Both the position numbers and the translations under genes were made by a program. From NCBI RefSeq assembly GCF_001639105.2, contig NZ_CP015285.1, positions 2,534,501-2,598,500 on the forward strand: 64,000 bases of DNA, in the 5' to 3' direction. How positions within the stretch are numbered: position 1 is the first letter of the stretch; each line of letters begins with the position of its first letter. Below are positions 28,520 to 39,719 of this stretch, piece after piece. Source of the stretch: Azospirillum humicireducens. GTDB taxonomy: Bacteria > Pseudomonadota > Alphaproteobacteria > Azospirillales > Azospirillaceae. The notes beneath the pieces were generated by a model that did no database searches, had not been told where the DNA came from, and saw only the letters and a list, made by a program, of their open reading frames with translations.

Positions 28520-28680
28520 CTCCCCACCTTCCTCATGGCCGGCGCAGCGGGTTTGCCGCCATGCCGCCCCATCTTCATACGAGCCTGCCTTCACCACGGA
28601 TTGCCTGCCGGACACAATCCCGCAAGGCCCGCCGGCCCCGGCATGGCAGACCCGCGACCATGGCAGGCGGCGCCGACGCC

Positions 28681-29277
28681 ATGCTAGAGCTCGTGCCCTT
28701 CCCCAATACGCCGACGATTGCCCTTTCCATGCTCACCGAAATCGCCCCCCCGGCCTTCGACATCGACCTGGAGCTTCTCTATGCCACCGCCGACAATCTG
28801 TCGGGCGCGCCGATCTACCGGTCGGCGGTGTGCCTGCTGCACCCCGACGCGGCCAGCCGGCTGACCGACGCCATCCGGCTGGCGCGCGGGATCGGCTGCC
28901 GGTTGCGCGTGTACGATGCCTTCCGCCCGGCAGAGGCGCAATGGCGGCTTTGGCACGCATTCTCCGATCCGACCTACATCGCCGACCCCCGCCTGGGCTC
29001 CAACCACACCCGCGGCGTGGCGATCGACCTGACCCTGGTGAATGGTATGGGCGAGCCGCTGGACATGGGCACCGGCTTCGACGCGATGACGGAGCGGTCG
29101 CACCATGGCCGCAGCGACCTGACCGCAGAGCAGCAGCGCAACCGCGCCATGCTGCTGGGCGTGATGGTCGCCGCGGGCTGGGAACACTACTCCTCCGAAT
29201 GGTGGCATTACCAGCTGCCGGATGCCGGGCGCTATCCCCTGCTGACCGATGCCGCCGCCGGCGGTCGGCTGATGTAG
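28681..29277 (+). CDS. D-alanyl-D-alanine dipeptidase (VanX/DdpX family)
   Basis: A zinc dipeptidase of 198 residues that hydrolyses D-Ala-D-Ala, usually for peptidoglycan recycling or nutrition. All VanX catalytic elements are visible: YDAFRP (arginine), SNHTRGVAIDL (zinc His and Asp) and SEWWHY (Glu and zinc His). There is no signal peptide, so it is probably cytoplasmic. ATG 28681 is used; ATG 28660 in the same frame is an alternative. Confidence 0.9.
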   Translation: MLELVPFPNTPTIALSMLTEIAPPAFDIDLELLYATADNLSGAPIYRSAVCLLHPDAASRLTDAIRLARGIGCRLRVYDAFRPAEAQWRLWHAFSDPTYIADPRLGSNHTRGVAIDLTLVNGMGEPLDMGTGFDAMTERSHHGRSDLTAEQQRNRAMLLGVMVAAGWEHYSSEWWHYQLPDAGRYPLLTDAAAGGRLM

Positions 29278-29486
29278 GAGCGGCCGATACAGGCCGGGCC
29301 TCACCCCGACGACGCCCGTATCGGGGCGTGTGCCACCGATCACGCATTCCATTGTTGCACGCGCGCACCGCATCGCAGCCCTTAGCGGGAAAGTAACGGT
29401 CGGCGCTTGTTCGCATGGCGGAGACTGTGGCACACCCTTTGCGTCGGGACGGAGGTCGTCCCGGCCAGCCTATTCCGCAGGACGCC

Positions 29487-30539
29487 ATGCCGTTCCGTCG
29501 TGCCGTCAGGGTTTTTGCCGCCGCCGCGCTGTCCGTCTGGACTGCGCTCGTGCCGGCGTCGCGGCCGGCCATCGCCGATTCAGCCCCTCCGCCCGGCGCC
29601 AGCGCGGTCGTCTTCGCCTATGACCGCTTCGGCGAGGACCAGAATTCTTCGATCAGCATCCGGATCGACCAGTTCGAAGCCCATCTGGACGAGCTGACGG
29701 ATGGCGACTACCGCGTGCTGCCGCTGCCGAAGATCCTGGATGCGCTGCGCACCGGCAAGCCGCTGCCCGACCGCACGGTCGCAATCACCATCGACGAAGC
29801 CAGCCGCTCCGCCTTCACCGAGGCTTGGCCAAGGCTGAAGGCGGCCAATCTGCCCTTCACGCTGTTCGTCGCGACCGACCCGGTGGACCGCGGTTCCCCC
29901 GCCCACATGACCTGGAGCGAAATCCGGCAGCTGGCGGCGGCCGGCGTCACCATCGGCGCGCTCGGCACCTCCACCCAGTCGATGCTGGCGCGCAGCCCGG
30001 ACCAGCTGGCCGCCGACCTGCGCCGGATGTCCGACCGCTTCCAGACCGAGCTGGGGCGGCGCCCGACGATCTTCTCCTACCCGCAGGGAGAATATTCGCT
30101 GGCGGTGCGGCAACTGGTGATGGATCAGGGCTTCACCGCCGCCTTCGGCCAGCAATCCGGGGTGCTGCACGCCCAGGCCGATCCCTGGAGCCTCCCGCGC
30201 TTCGTCATGAACGAGACCTACGGCAATGCCGACCGGTTCGAGTTGGCCGCCAACGCCCTGCCGCTGCCGGTGTCGGACCTGACGCCCGACGATCCCCTGG
30301 TCACCGTCAACCCGCCGCCTCTGGGCTTCACCATCGCCGACGGGGTGGGGGACAGTTCGAAGCTGGCCTGCTTCGCCACCGGCCAGGGCCGCACCGCACT
30401 GGAGCGCATCGCGGAAGACCGGGTGGAGGTCCGCATCAAGGATGCCTTCCCGCCGGGCCGCGCCCGCGTCAACTGTACCCTGCCGACCGCCGACGGCCGC
30501 TGGCGCTGGCTGGGCGTGCAGTTCCTGATCCCGGATTGA
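29487..30539 (+). CDS. Polysaccharide deacetylase-like protein with degenerate metal site
   Basis: The 350-residue product has a signal peptide (ending near PAIA) and an NodB-type fold: motif 1 reads TIDEAS at 101-106 where TFDDG is usual, motif 2 reads GALGTST at 157-163 where both metal-binding histidines of HxxxH are missing, and the YPQGEYS motif remains. A C-terminal domain of about 110 residues is unknown. The loss of the histidines argues against normal metal-dependent deacetylation, so a binding role or a different chemistry is more likely. Confidence 0.8.
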   Translation: MPFRRAVRVFAAAALSVWTALVPASRPAIADSAPPPGASAVVFAYDRFGEDQNSSISIRIDQFEAHLDELTDGDYRVLPLPKILDALRTGKPLPDRTVAITIDEASRSAFTEAWPRLKAANLPFTLFVATDPVDRGSPAHMTWSEIRQLAAAGVTIGALGTSTQSMLARSPDQLAADLRRMSDRFQTELGRRPTIFSYPQGEYSLAVRQLVMDQGFTAAFGQQSGVLHAQADPWSLPRFVMNETYGNADRFELAANALPLPVSDLTPDDPLVTVNPPPLGFTIADGVGDSSKLACFATGQGRTALERIAEDRVEVRIKDAFPPGRARVNCTLPTADGRWRWLGVQFLIPD

Positions 30540-30675
30540 CGTTCTGAAGGATTTCCCCAGGGACTTCGGTGAAGCCAAAGGGTTCCGATAGGGCATTGGC
30601 GGCACGGCTCGCGGCGCCTATGGTGCCGGCCCCGGCGCACCGTTCGGCGTGCGCGGAAAAACCCGGGAGGGAGCG

Positions 30676-31221
30676 ATGGCGCAAGGCCCCCAGATGCAGA
30701 ACGGACACATGGCGAATGAACCGGGATCCGACATCGGCTGGGCCGACACGGTGCGGTTCCGCCTTCCACCGGGCTGGGCAGTCGATGTGGAGGAACATGA
30801 AGGCCAACCCGTCGGCACCTTCCGGCCACCGCCGCCGGCCGCGGGCGTGCTGCGGCTGGTGACCGACAGGGTGACGCCTCGGCCTGACTCCCGCAGCGCC
30901 GCAGACACGCTGCAGGAGATGGCCCTTCGCTTTGTCAGGCCACAGGATCCACGGGCCGGCGACCGGACGGTGGAAAGCCGTGCCGATGGCGCGGTGATCG
31001 CCCAGGCGATGATGCGGACGGAGGAAGACGGCAGGGCCGAGACCCATTACCTCTGGCTGGTCGGCGCAGAACGTCTTGAAGTGGCGAATACCGCAGGGGG
31101 AACAGTGGCGGCGGTCGCGATGTTCAGCTTTGCGCTGCCCGCTCTGATGGATGGCGACGACTCCTGCGCCGAGATGCTGGGCAGGATCGACGACGCCATC
31201 CGCAACGCGGAAATACTGTAA
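30676..31221 (+). CDS. Hypothetical protein
   Basis: The 181-residue product is not recognised. It contains RFRLPPGWAVDVEEHEGQPV near residue 27 and alternating strand-like segments; no signal peptide or membrane helix is seen. A good ribosome site (GGGAGGGAG) precedes ATG 30676. It follows the deacetylase-like gene by 136 bases in the same direction. Confidence 0.65.
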   Translation: MAQGPQMQNGHMANEPGSDIGWADTVRFRLPPGWAVDVEEHEGQPVGTFRPPPPAAGVLRLVTDRVTPRPDSRSAADTLQEMALRFVRPQDPRAGDRTVESRADGAVIAQAMMRTEEDGRAETHYLWLVGAERLEVANTAGGTVAAVAMFSFALPALMDGDDSCAEMLGRIDDAIRNAEIL

Positions 31222-31230
31222 ATCCCGCCG

Positions 31231-31258
31231 GCTGCCGTGCCCGGGCTGCCGTGCCCGG
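31231..31258. repeat. Tandem 14-bp repeat between convergent genes
   Basis: GCTGCCGTGCCCGG occurs twice in direct tandem just after the stop of the preceding hypothetical gene. Confidence 0.85.
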
Positions 31259-31281
31259 AGCACCGAAAGCCGGTATTCAGG

Positions 31282-31485
31282 TCAGCAGTGGCCGGCACCT
31301 GTGGCCATCAGCGCCTTCAGGCGGACGGACTTCGGATCGTGGGCGACTGCCGCCTCTTCCGCAGCCAGGGCGGCAAGGCTGATGAAGCGCGCCAGGTCGT
31401 CCAGATCGCAGCGCGTCGCGTCGCTCATCAGGCTGTCCAGGCAGGACTTGATTGCCAGGGCCACATCGCGTCGTTCGTCCATCAT
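31282..31485 (-). CDS. Small hypothetical protein
   Basis: The 67-residue product is not recognised; it is helical and acidic in the middle (LDDLARFISLAALAAEEAAV). A clear ribosome site (AAGGGAAG) precedes ATG 31485. Two more methionines follow closely, so the exact start is uncertain by one codon. It faces the AT-rich region before dnaK. Confidence 0.6.
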   Translation of the reverse strand: MMDERRDVALAIKSCLDSLMSDATRCDLDDLARFISLAALAAEEAAVAHDPKSVRLKALMATGAGHC

Positions 31486-31789
31486 CGCGCTTCCCTTTCA
31501 CACCTGTGTGACCAGCTTTGCATGGAACCGCATGCTGTGGCGGCTGCGACGCAGACGTCGCCGGCCCATCCCTTTGCGGCCATCCCCTATAGCGCAAAGG
31601 AGATAGCATATTCCTTTCGTGATTTCACTAATAGATTTGCCATTCCATGAATAAACACAACAACCGCGAATTGATTGGAAGCAGCTTTGCACTCAGTTGC
31701 TTGTTAATGAAAGGTTAACTTCAGAAGATGGTTCACAATCAAACCATTATTCACTTGTAACACTGGTGACGATTTGAATCAGACGGGAG

Positions 31790-31835
31790 GAATATCGGGA
31801 TATTCATCTTCATGGATTTGAATACACGGGTATTC
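31790..31835. promoter_or_regulatory. Two related 16-bp palindromes, exactly 30 bp apart
   Basis: GAATATCGGGATATTC at 31790-31805 and GAATACACGGGTATTC at 31820-31835 share perfect 6-bp arms (GAATAY and RTATTC) and a GC-rich centre. Starts are 30 bp apart, about three helical turns, so two dimers of one regulator could bind the same face. They do not match CIRCE or LexA patterns. Which regulator binds is unknown. Confidence 0.65.
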
Positions 31836-31930
31836 TACTAATGCGGAACGCGGGACGGCAACGCCAGCGGGAAGGACGAGACGGCCGCGATTTTTCCCCG
31901 CTTTTGCGGGCCGAAAGGCGCGGCACCCTG

Positions 31931-31958
31931 TTGCAGCCAGAAACGGCTCCGCCTATAT
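31931..31958 (+). promoter_or_regulatory. Possible RpoH-type promoter of dnaK
   Basis: TTGCAG at 31931-31936 and CTATAT (within CCTATATC) at 31953-31958 are separated by 16 bases, similar to alphaproteobacterial heat-shock promoters. It would give a leader of about 140 bases before dnaK. The match is moderate. Confidence 0.4.
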
Positions 31959-32107
31959 CTCCGCCAGCACGGGCCGGACCCCACGGATCGGAACTCCATG
32001 GGACAGGCCCCCAAGCGCTCCACCGACGTTTCACCGACCCTATGGGGATCGCGGCGGTGCCGGACCAGACGGGCCGCCACGCATCTGCCGAACGAAAGAG
32101 GCTGAAC

Positions 32108-34024
<1,917 letters not shown>

Positions 34025-34071
34025 TCTCAAGGCCAGCTTCTTTTTGATACGGACCTGACGCGAGCATCGAT

Positions 34072-34100
34072 GGCCCGCCGCCTTTTCCCGGCGGCGGGCC
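34072..34100. terminator. Strong hairpin between dnaK and dnaJ
   Basis: GGCCCGCCGCC and GGCGGCGGGCC form perfect 11-bp arms around TTTTCCC. No long T run follows, so it may be an attenuator or mRNA-stabilising hairpin that lowers dnaJ relative to dnaK rather than a full terminator. Confidence 0.6.
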
Positions 34101-34175
34101 TTCGGTATGCTGGGGTCAGGCTCCGACGCGACGCGGACAGTTTGGACCAGAACGACTCAAAGGCGGTCGGCCCCC

Positions 34176-35327
34176 ATGGCGAAACAGGATTATTACGAGC
34201 TGCTCGGTGTGGCGAAGAGCGCCAGCGCGGATGAGCTGAAAAAGGCTTATCGCAAGATGGCGATGCAGTACCACCCGGACCGCAACCAGGGTGACAAGGA
34301 CGCCGAGCAGAAGTTCAAGGAAATCAGCGAGGCGTATGACGTCCTGAAGGACGATCAGAAGCGCGCGGCCTACGACCGGTTCGGCCATGCCGCCTTCGAG
34401 GGTGGCCGTGGTCCGGGCGCGGGTGCCGGGGCCGGCGGCTTCAACTTCGACTTCGGCGGCGGCGGCGGTTTCGCCGACATCTTCGACGAGATGTTCGGCG
34501 AGTTCATGGGCGGCCGTCGCGGCGGCGGCGGTGCGTCCGGCCGCGGCCAGGACCTGCGCTACAATCTGGAGATCGGGCTGGAGGATGCCTTCAAGGGCAC
34601 CCAGACCACCATCCGCGTGCCGACCACCGTGCAGTGCGACGGCTGCAACGGCTCCGGTGCGGCGGCGGGAACCCAGCCGATCACCTGCCCGACCTGCCAG
34701 GGTCACGGCAAGGTGCGGGCGCAGCAGGGCTTCTTCACCATCGAGCGGACCTGCCCCGGCTGCCACGGCGCCGGCAAGGTCATCAAGGACGCCTGCAAGA
34801 ACTGCGGCGGTTCCGGCCGCCTGCGCAAGGAAAAGACCCTTCAGGTCAACATCCCCGCCGGCGTCGAGGACGGAACCCGCATCCGTCTGGCGGGGGAGGG
34901 CGAGGCGGGCCTGCGCGGCGCGCCGGCCGGCGACCTCTACATCTTCCTGGCGCTCGCCCCCCACCCGATCTTCCAACGCGACGGCGCCAACATCCACTGC
35001 CGGGTGCCGATCCCGATGACCACGGCGGCCCTCGGCGGTTCGGTGGAGGTGCCGACCATCGACGGCACCCGCACCAAGGTGACGGTGCCGCCAGGCACCC
35101 AGTCCGGCCACCAGTTCCGCATCAAGAGCAAGGGCATGTCGGTGCTGCGCAGCGCCCAGCGCGGCGACATGTACATCCAGGCGGTGGTGGAAACCCCGGT
35201 GAACCTGACGAAGCGCCAGCAGGAGCTGCTGCGCGAGTTCGAGGGCGCAGCCAAGGAAGGGTCGAACCCGCAGTCGGAGGGCTTCTTCGCCAAGGTGAAG
35301 GAGCTTTGGGAAGACCTGAAGGACTGA
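34176..35327 (+). CDS. dnaJ: Co-chaperone DnaJ
   Basis: Stimulates the DnaK ATPase and delivers substrates. The 383-residue protein is a full class A DnaJ: J domain with the HPD motif (YHPDRNQGD), a G/F-rich linker, four CxxCxGxG zinc motifs ([32 protein letters not shown]) and the C-terminal substrate domains. ATG 34176 is the standard start. Confidence 0.97.
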   Translation: MAKQDYYELLGVAKSASADELKKAYRKMAMQYHPDRNQGDKDAEQKFKEISEAYDVLKDDQKRAAYDRFGHAAFEGGRGPGAGAGAGGFNFDFGGGGGFADIFDEMFGEFMGGRRGGGGASGRGQDLRYNLEIGLEDAFKGTQTTIRVPTTVQCDGCNGSGAAAGTQPITCPTCQGHGKVRAQQGFFTIERTCPGCHGAGKVIKDACKNCGGSGRLRKEKTLQVNIPAGVEDGTRIRLAGEGEAGLRGAPAGDLYIFLALAPHPIFQRDGANIHCRVPIPMTTAALGGSVEVPTIDGTRTKVTVPPGTQSGHQFRIKSKGMSVLRSAQRGDMYIQAVVETPVNLTKRQQELLREFEGAAKEGSNPQSEGFFAKVKELWEDLKD

Positions 35328-35361
35328 ACGGCCTTTCACACCCTCAGGACAGGCATTGCAG

Positions 35362-35400
35362 ACGGGCGGCGTGTCGCTGACGCGCCGCCCGTTACTTTTT
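35362..35400 (+). terminator. Rho-independent terminator after dnaJ
   Basis: ACGGGCGGCG and CGCCGCCCGT form 10-bp arms with an 11-base loop, followed by TACTTTTT. It lies 34 bases after the dnaJ stop. Confidence 0.85.
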
Positions 35401-35550
35401 GCCGCATGGCTGGAGCTTTCCGTGCTTTTGCAAGGCCGGAACGCCATTTCCACGCGAAAGCCGTTGAAGGGATGGTCATGCGCGTGTAATCACCCACCAT
35501 GGCGAATTCTTCGGCGACATGCCCGGCCGATGCCGGGGGCAGGCGGCTGC

Positions 35551-36741
35551 ATGCGGGTTGACAGGCTCCTCCCCGCCCTGTTCGGCGCCTTTGTCCGGGG
35601 CGACGAACTGCCCACGCTGATCCAGCCGACCAACCACACGCCCATCCTGCAACGGCGGCGCGCCGCGATGATCCAGTCGCGCGTGCGGATGGTGGCGCTG
35701 ATCTTCGGTATCCTGACGCCATTGTGGATCGCCATCGACGTCACCGTCTTCGACTGGTCGCTGGCGATCTGGCTGATCGTCCTGCGCCTCACCGCCAGCG
35801 CCGCCTTCCTGGCGCTGGCCTTCGACCGCCGGTCCTGCGAGGACATGGCCGGCGCCTGGCGGCGGCTGGCCGCCCTGCTGGCAATCCCGACACTGTTCTT
35901 CGCCATCTCCCACCCGCTGCTCTACAACCAAGGCGTCGACGACCTGCGCATCGCGGTAAGCGCCGGCTACGGCTATCTGCCCTTCGTGATGGTGGCGGGT
36001 CTCAGCGTCTTTCCGCTGACCGCCCTGGAAGGCGCCCTGTTCGCCACCCCGATGCTGGCCGCCCATCTGGCCGCCGGCTTCTACGGGTCGCTGGTGATGC
36101 CGTTCCCGTCCTACATCAGCGCGCTGTGGCTGCTTGCGCTGATCGCGGTGGTCGCGACGCTGGCGGCGATCAGCCAGCTGCATTTCATGATCGCGCTGCT
36201 CGAGCAGGCGGCGCACGACACGCTGACCGGCGCCTTTTCCCGCCGCATCGGCGAGGAGCTGCTGAAACTCCAGGTCGCCCATGCCGAACGGACGTCACAG
36301 GCGCTGACGGCCATCTTCATCGACCTGGACGATTTCAAGACGGTCAACGACCGTCATGGGCATGAGGAGGGCGACCGGGTCCTGCGCCATGCCGCCAACA
36401 CCATCCGCAGCCTGCTGCGCCAGTCCGATGCGCTGATCCGCTGGGGCGGGGAGGAGTTCCTGATCGTCATGCCCGACACACCGATGGACGGCGCGATGAT
36501 CGCGGTGGAGCGGATGCGGCGCGCCGGTTTCGGCAAGCGGCCGGACGGCAGCCTGCAGACCGCCAGCATCGGCATCGCCGAACAGACGGCCGACCGGCCC
36601 GCCGACTGGGAAGCCCTGGTGGAACTGGCCGACCAGCGCATGTACCGCGCCAAGCAGGACGGCAAGAACCGCGTCATCGGACCGGGCGACCGCATCAATC
36701 CGAACACCGACTCCCAGCCCTGGGATGAGTTCCTCGCCTAA
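35551..36741 (+). CDS. Membrane diguanylate cyclase (GGDEF)
   Basis: The 396-residue product should make cyclic di-GMP. Several transmembrane helices cover about residues 45-215 (for example MVALIFGILTPLWIAIDVTV), with no recognised ligand domain. The catalytic domain follows HDTLTGAFSRR and has the active-site motif RWGGEEFLIV, so it is a GGEEF type and probably active. ATG 35551 is chosen over the open frame to 35356. It overlaps the convergent thpR by 4 bases. Confidence 0.9.
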   Translation: MRVDRLLPALFGAFVRGDELPTLIQPTNHTPILQRRRAAMIQSRVRMVALIFGILTPLWIAIDVTVFDWSLAIWLIVLRLTASAAFLALAFDRRSCEDMAGAWRRLAALLAIPTLFFAISHPLLYNQGVDDLRIAVSAGYGYLPFVMVAGLSVFPLTALEGALFATPMLAAHLAAGFYGSLVMPFPSYISALWLLALIAVVATLAAISQLHFMIALLEQAAHDTLTGAFSRRIGEELLKLQVAHAERTSQALTAIFIDLDDFKTVNDRHGHEEGDRVLRHAANTIRSLLRQSDALIRWGGEEFLIVMPDTPMDGAMIAVERMRRAGFGKRPDGSLQTASIGIAEQTADRPADWEALVELADQRMYRAKQDGKNRVIGPGDRINPNTDSQPWDEFLA

Positions 36742-37280
36742 GCGGTATCGAGCGGATACTCCCGCAGCGCCTCATACACCGCCCCGCCATTGCCGAGATG
36801 GCTGCGGTAGAGCGTGACATGCTCCACCGGCATCGGGCCGGCGCGGAACAGGCCGCGGTCGGACAGGAAGCGGCCGATACGGTCGGCCGGTGCGTCCTTC
36901 AGCCGGGCGAGCGTGACATGGGGGGAAAATTTCCGCTCTTCGGCCGGGAGGCCGCAGCGGACGAGTGCGGATTCGACCTTGGCCTGAAGATGAGCCAGTG
37001 CCTCGTTGCGCTCCACCCCCGCCCACAGCACCCGCGCCTTGCGCGCGCTGCCGTATACGCCGACCCCGTCGAGGGTAAGCGGGAAGGCCGGCGCCCGGAC
37101 TTCGGTCAGCGCGGTGTCGATGTCCATCGCCTGATCCTCCGGGACCTCGCCGATGAAGCGCAAGGTGAGGTGCAGGTTCTCAGGCTCGGTCCAGCGCGCA
37201 CCGGGCACCCCGCCGGCCAGCCCGGCCAACCGCTGGCGCGCCTCTTCCGTCAGGGCGATGGCGACGAACAGGCGGAGCAT
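36738..37280 (-). CDS. thpR: RNA 2',3'-cyclic phosphodiesterase ThpR
   Basis: A 2H phosphoesterase of 180 residues with both HxTx motifs, HLTLRFIG and HVTLARLK. The family opens 2',3'-cyclic phosphates of RNA ends. ATG 37280 is standard. A REP element lies directly upstream. Confidence 0.9.
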   Translation of the reverse strand: MLRLFVAIALTEEARQRLAGLAGGVPGARWTEPENLHLTLRFIGEVPEDQAMDIDTALTEVRAPAFPLTLDGVGVYGSARKARVLWAGVERNEALAHLQAKVESALVRCGLPAEERKFSPHVTLARLKDAPADRIGRFLSDRGLFRAGPMPVEHVTLYRSHLGNGGAVYEALREYPLDTA

Positions 37281-37310
37281 GGGACACCTCCATTGATCGG
37301 TGGAGTTAGA

Positions 37311-37472
37311 CCCCCACCTAACCTCCCCGCTGGGCGGGGGAGGGACTGCCGCTGAACGCCGACAAAGCTCCAATTCCCTCCCCCGCCCAGCTCTCGCACA
37401 AAGCTCCGCTTTGTGCTGACGCGACAGGCGGACCGTAGGTCCGCTGAGAGCGGGGGAGGGTCAGGGTGGGGG
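37311..37472. repeat. REP-like compound palindrome
   Basis: Begins CCCCCACCTAACCTCCCCGC and ends with a near-complementary GCGGGGGAGGGTCAGGGTGGGG, enclosing further inverted copies (GGGCGGGGGAGGG and CCCTCCCCCGCCC). It lies between thpR and the aldo/keto reductase gene. Confidence 0.85.
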
Positions 37473-37489
37473 CAACCGCAGCCGGCGCT

Positions 37490-38533
37490 TTACGGACACG
37501 GATCCGGCATGCGGTTGTGCACGGCGCCAATCTCCGCCATCACCTCCGGCGACAGGGTCAGGTTGATAGAGTCGATGTTGGAGATCAGCGTCTCCATCGT
37601 CGTCGCCCCGATCAGCGAAGAGGTGACGAAGGGTTGCTGCAATGTGAAGGCGATGGCCATCTGGTTGGGCGCCAGACCGTGGCGGCGGGCGATGTCCAGA
37701 TAGGCCTCCGTCGCTGCGTCGGCGTTGACGGTGGCGTAGCGCGACGGCCGGTGGTCGAGCGCGCGGCGGCTACCCGGAGGAATGGCGCCGTTCAGGTACT
37801 TGCCGGTCAGCGTTCCGGCCGCCAGCGGCGAATAGGCCAGCAGCCCGACATCCTCGCGCAGAGCCACTTCAGACAGCCCGTTCTCGAAGGTCCGGTTCAG
37901 CAGGTTGTAGGCGTTCTGGATCGAGGCGACGCGCGGCAATCGCGCCACCTCTGCGGCGCGCAGGTAGCGCATGACGCCCCAGGGGCTTTCGTTCGACAGG
38001 CCGACATGCCGGATCTTTCCCGCCTGCACCAGTTCGGCCAGCGCCGCCAGCGTCTCCTCGATCGGCACGCCGTCCTGCTCGGGCTTGTGCTGGTAGGTGC
38101 GGCCGCCGAAGCGGTTGGTGACGCGGTCGGGCCAGTGGATCTGGTAGAGGTCGATGTAGTCGGTCTTCAGCCGCGACAGGCTGGCCTCCACCGCCGCGAA
38201 GAGGTTGGCGCGGTCCAGCCGCGACTTGCCCTCGCGCACCCAGCCGAAACCGCCGGCCGGCAGGCCGATGATCTTGCTGGCGAGGATCACCCTGTCGCGC
38301 TTCCCGCGCGACTGGAACCAGCTGCCGATCACCTCCTCCGTCTTGCCGTAGGTGTCGGCGGTGGGGGGAATGGCGTACATCTCCGCCGTGTCCCAGAAAT
38401 TGATGCCGCGGTCCAGCGCCGCGTCCATCTGGGCATGGCCTTCGGCCTCGGTGTTCTGGCGGCCCCAGGTCATGGTGCCCAGGCCGATGGCGCTGACCGA
38501 CAGGCCGGTGCGGCCGAGCGGACGATACTGCAT
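37490..38533 (-). CDS. Aldo/keto reductase (Tas-like)
   Basis: NADP-dependent oxidoreductase of 347 residues with the AKR barrel: LGTMTWG, NFWDTAEMYA (catalytic Asp and Tyr), and SKIIGLPAG (lysine). It is closest to the Tas-like branch; the substrate is unknown. It follows the FIST gene by 28 bases in the same direction. Confidence 0.9.
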   Translation of the reverse strand: MQYRPLGRTGLSVSAIGLGTMTWGRQNTEAEGHAQMDAALDRGINFWDTAEMYAIPPTADTYGKTEEVIGSWFQSRGKRDRVILASKIIGLPAGGFGWVREGKSRLDRANLFAAVEASLSRLKTDYIDLYQIHWPDRVTNRFGGRTYQHKPEQDGVPIEETLAALAELVQAGKIRHVGLSNESPWGVMRYLRAAEVARLPRVASIQNAYNLLNRTFENGLSEVALREDVGLLAYSPLAAGTLTGKYLNGAIPPGSRRALDHRPSRYATVNADAATEAYLDIARRHGLAPNQMAIAFTLQQPFVTSSLIGATTMETLISNIDSINLTLSPEVMAEIGAVHNRMPDPCP

Positions 38534-38561
38534 CCGAAACGTTCCTTATTCGAAATGATCT

Positions 38562-39713
38562 TTACAGAAACAGCGTCAGCACGCCGGTGTAGCCATAGAG
38601 CCGGTTGTGCGACACCTCGCCCGAGGCGAAGAAGCCGGTCAACGGGATGTCGCCGAAGGTCTCGCGGATCATCGACAGCTCGGCATTGGCCGCGCCGAAC
38701 AGGCTTGGTCCGCGGGCGATGCAGCTGACATACACCGCCCCCTTCGGTGTCGCCTTCACCCGTTTCCTGAGGCTGTCCAGCATCCGGCGCATGTCAGCGG
38801 CGGCGGTCTCGCGGTCACGGCGGGTGAACATCACCGGCTGGCCGGTGATCACCCGTTCGGCGATGGAGATCCAGCCGGCGCGCGGGTCGATGGCGATCAG
38901 GTCGCGCACCAGATAATCCTGGGTGTCCGACCCGGCAATCGGCAGCCCGGCGCAGATCAGCCCGGCGACCTGCCGCAGGTCGGCGGCAAGCTCCGGCCCG
39001 ATATCCTCCTTGAACACATCCAATGCGGGGCGGCCGTCGATCTCCAGTATGACGTTGTCGTCGCTGGCGGTGACGGTGCGCGTCGGTCCGATGGGGCGGC
39101 ACCCTTGGGTCAGCGCGGTGGCGACCGGCAGCTGCGGGGCGAACAGCACGCCCGACACGCCGCCCTGGGTGACCGGATCGGCATCTTCCGCCCCGGCGGC
39201 GATCTGCGGAAACTCCGCGCGTGAGGCGGTCAGGCCGCCGACCAGGAAGACGCCGGCCTGCTCCGACAGGCGGGCGACCAGCCCGGCCATGTCGGCATGG
39301 TGCGGGTCGACATGGACCAGCGCCAGCGCCGCGCCATGCTTGTCGAGCCAGCCGCCGGCACTGCCGCGCAGCGGCTCCAGCCCATCGGTCAGGGTGGGAA
39401 ACAGGCGGAAGCTGTCCTCGGGCAGGCGGGCCGCCATGATCGCCAGACCAGGCTCGTCGAACAGGGCGGCGCCGTTCGCCATCACGCCGATGCCGACAGT
39501 GCCGACCCAATGGCGGATGCCGGTGACGCCGCGCAGCAGGGTGACGATGCTGGTCGCGTGCTCCGCCAGCCCGTCGGTCAGGTAGAGGACGCCCAGGTTG
39601 CAGCCGGCGACCGGCCCCAACCGGTCCAGACAGGCCTTGACCGTCGGCCCCCACTCCGCCCCGGCGGCGCAGGCGGCGGTAAAGCGGGTGTCGCTGTCCA
39701 GGGTCACGGTCAT
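38562..39713 (-). CDS. FIST-domain sensory protein
   Basis: The 383-residue product has FIST N and FIST C domains, which are thought to bind small ligands such as amino acids. Typical parts are GVLYLTDGLAEHA, LVGGLTASRAEFPQ and the C-terminal SCIARGPSLFG and GFFASGEVSHNRLYGYTG. No output domain is fused, so it may act through a partner. tesA precedes it by 6 bases on the same strand. Confidence 0.85.
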   Translation of the reverse strand: MTVTLDSDTRFTAACAAGAEWGPTVKACLDRLGPVAGCNLGVLYLTDGLAEHATSIVTLLRGVTGIRHWVGTVGIGVMANGAALFDEPGLAIMAARLPEDSFRLFPTLTDGLEPLRGSAGGWLDKHGAALALVHVDPHHADMAGLVARLSEQAGVFLVGGLTASRAEFPQIAAGAEDADPVTQGGVSGVLFAPQLPVATALTQGCRPIGPTRTVTASDDNVILEIDGRPALDVFKEDIGPELAADLRQVAGLICAGLPIAGSDTQDYLVRDLIAIDPRAGWISIAERVITGQPVMFTRRDRETAAADMRRMLDSLRKRVKATPKGAVYVSCIARGPSLFGAANAELSMIRETFGDIPLTGFFASGEVSHNRLYGYTGVLTLFL

Positions 39714-39719
39714 GATGGC

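Larger units (their letters stand above)
31486..32107. other. 622-bp divergent region upstream of dnaK
   Basis: There is no supported gene. The left half (about 31600-31850) is AT-rich and contains two related 16-bp palindromes; the right half holds a possible heat-shock type promoter. It serves the leftward small gene and dnaK. Confidence 0.6.

Noticed and set aside
31486..32107. CIRCE (HrcA) element before dnaK
   Set aside because: No TTAGCACTC-N9-GAGTGCTAA sequence is present; the palindromes found are different.
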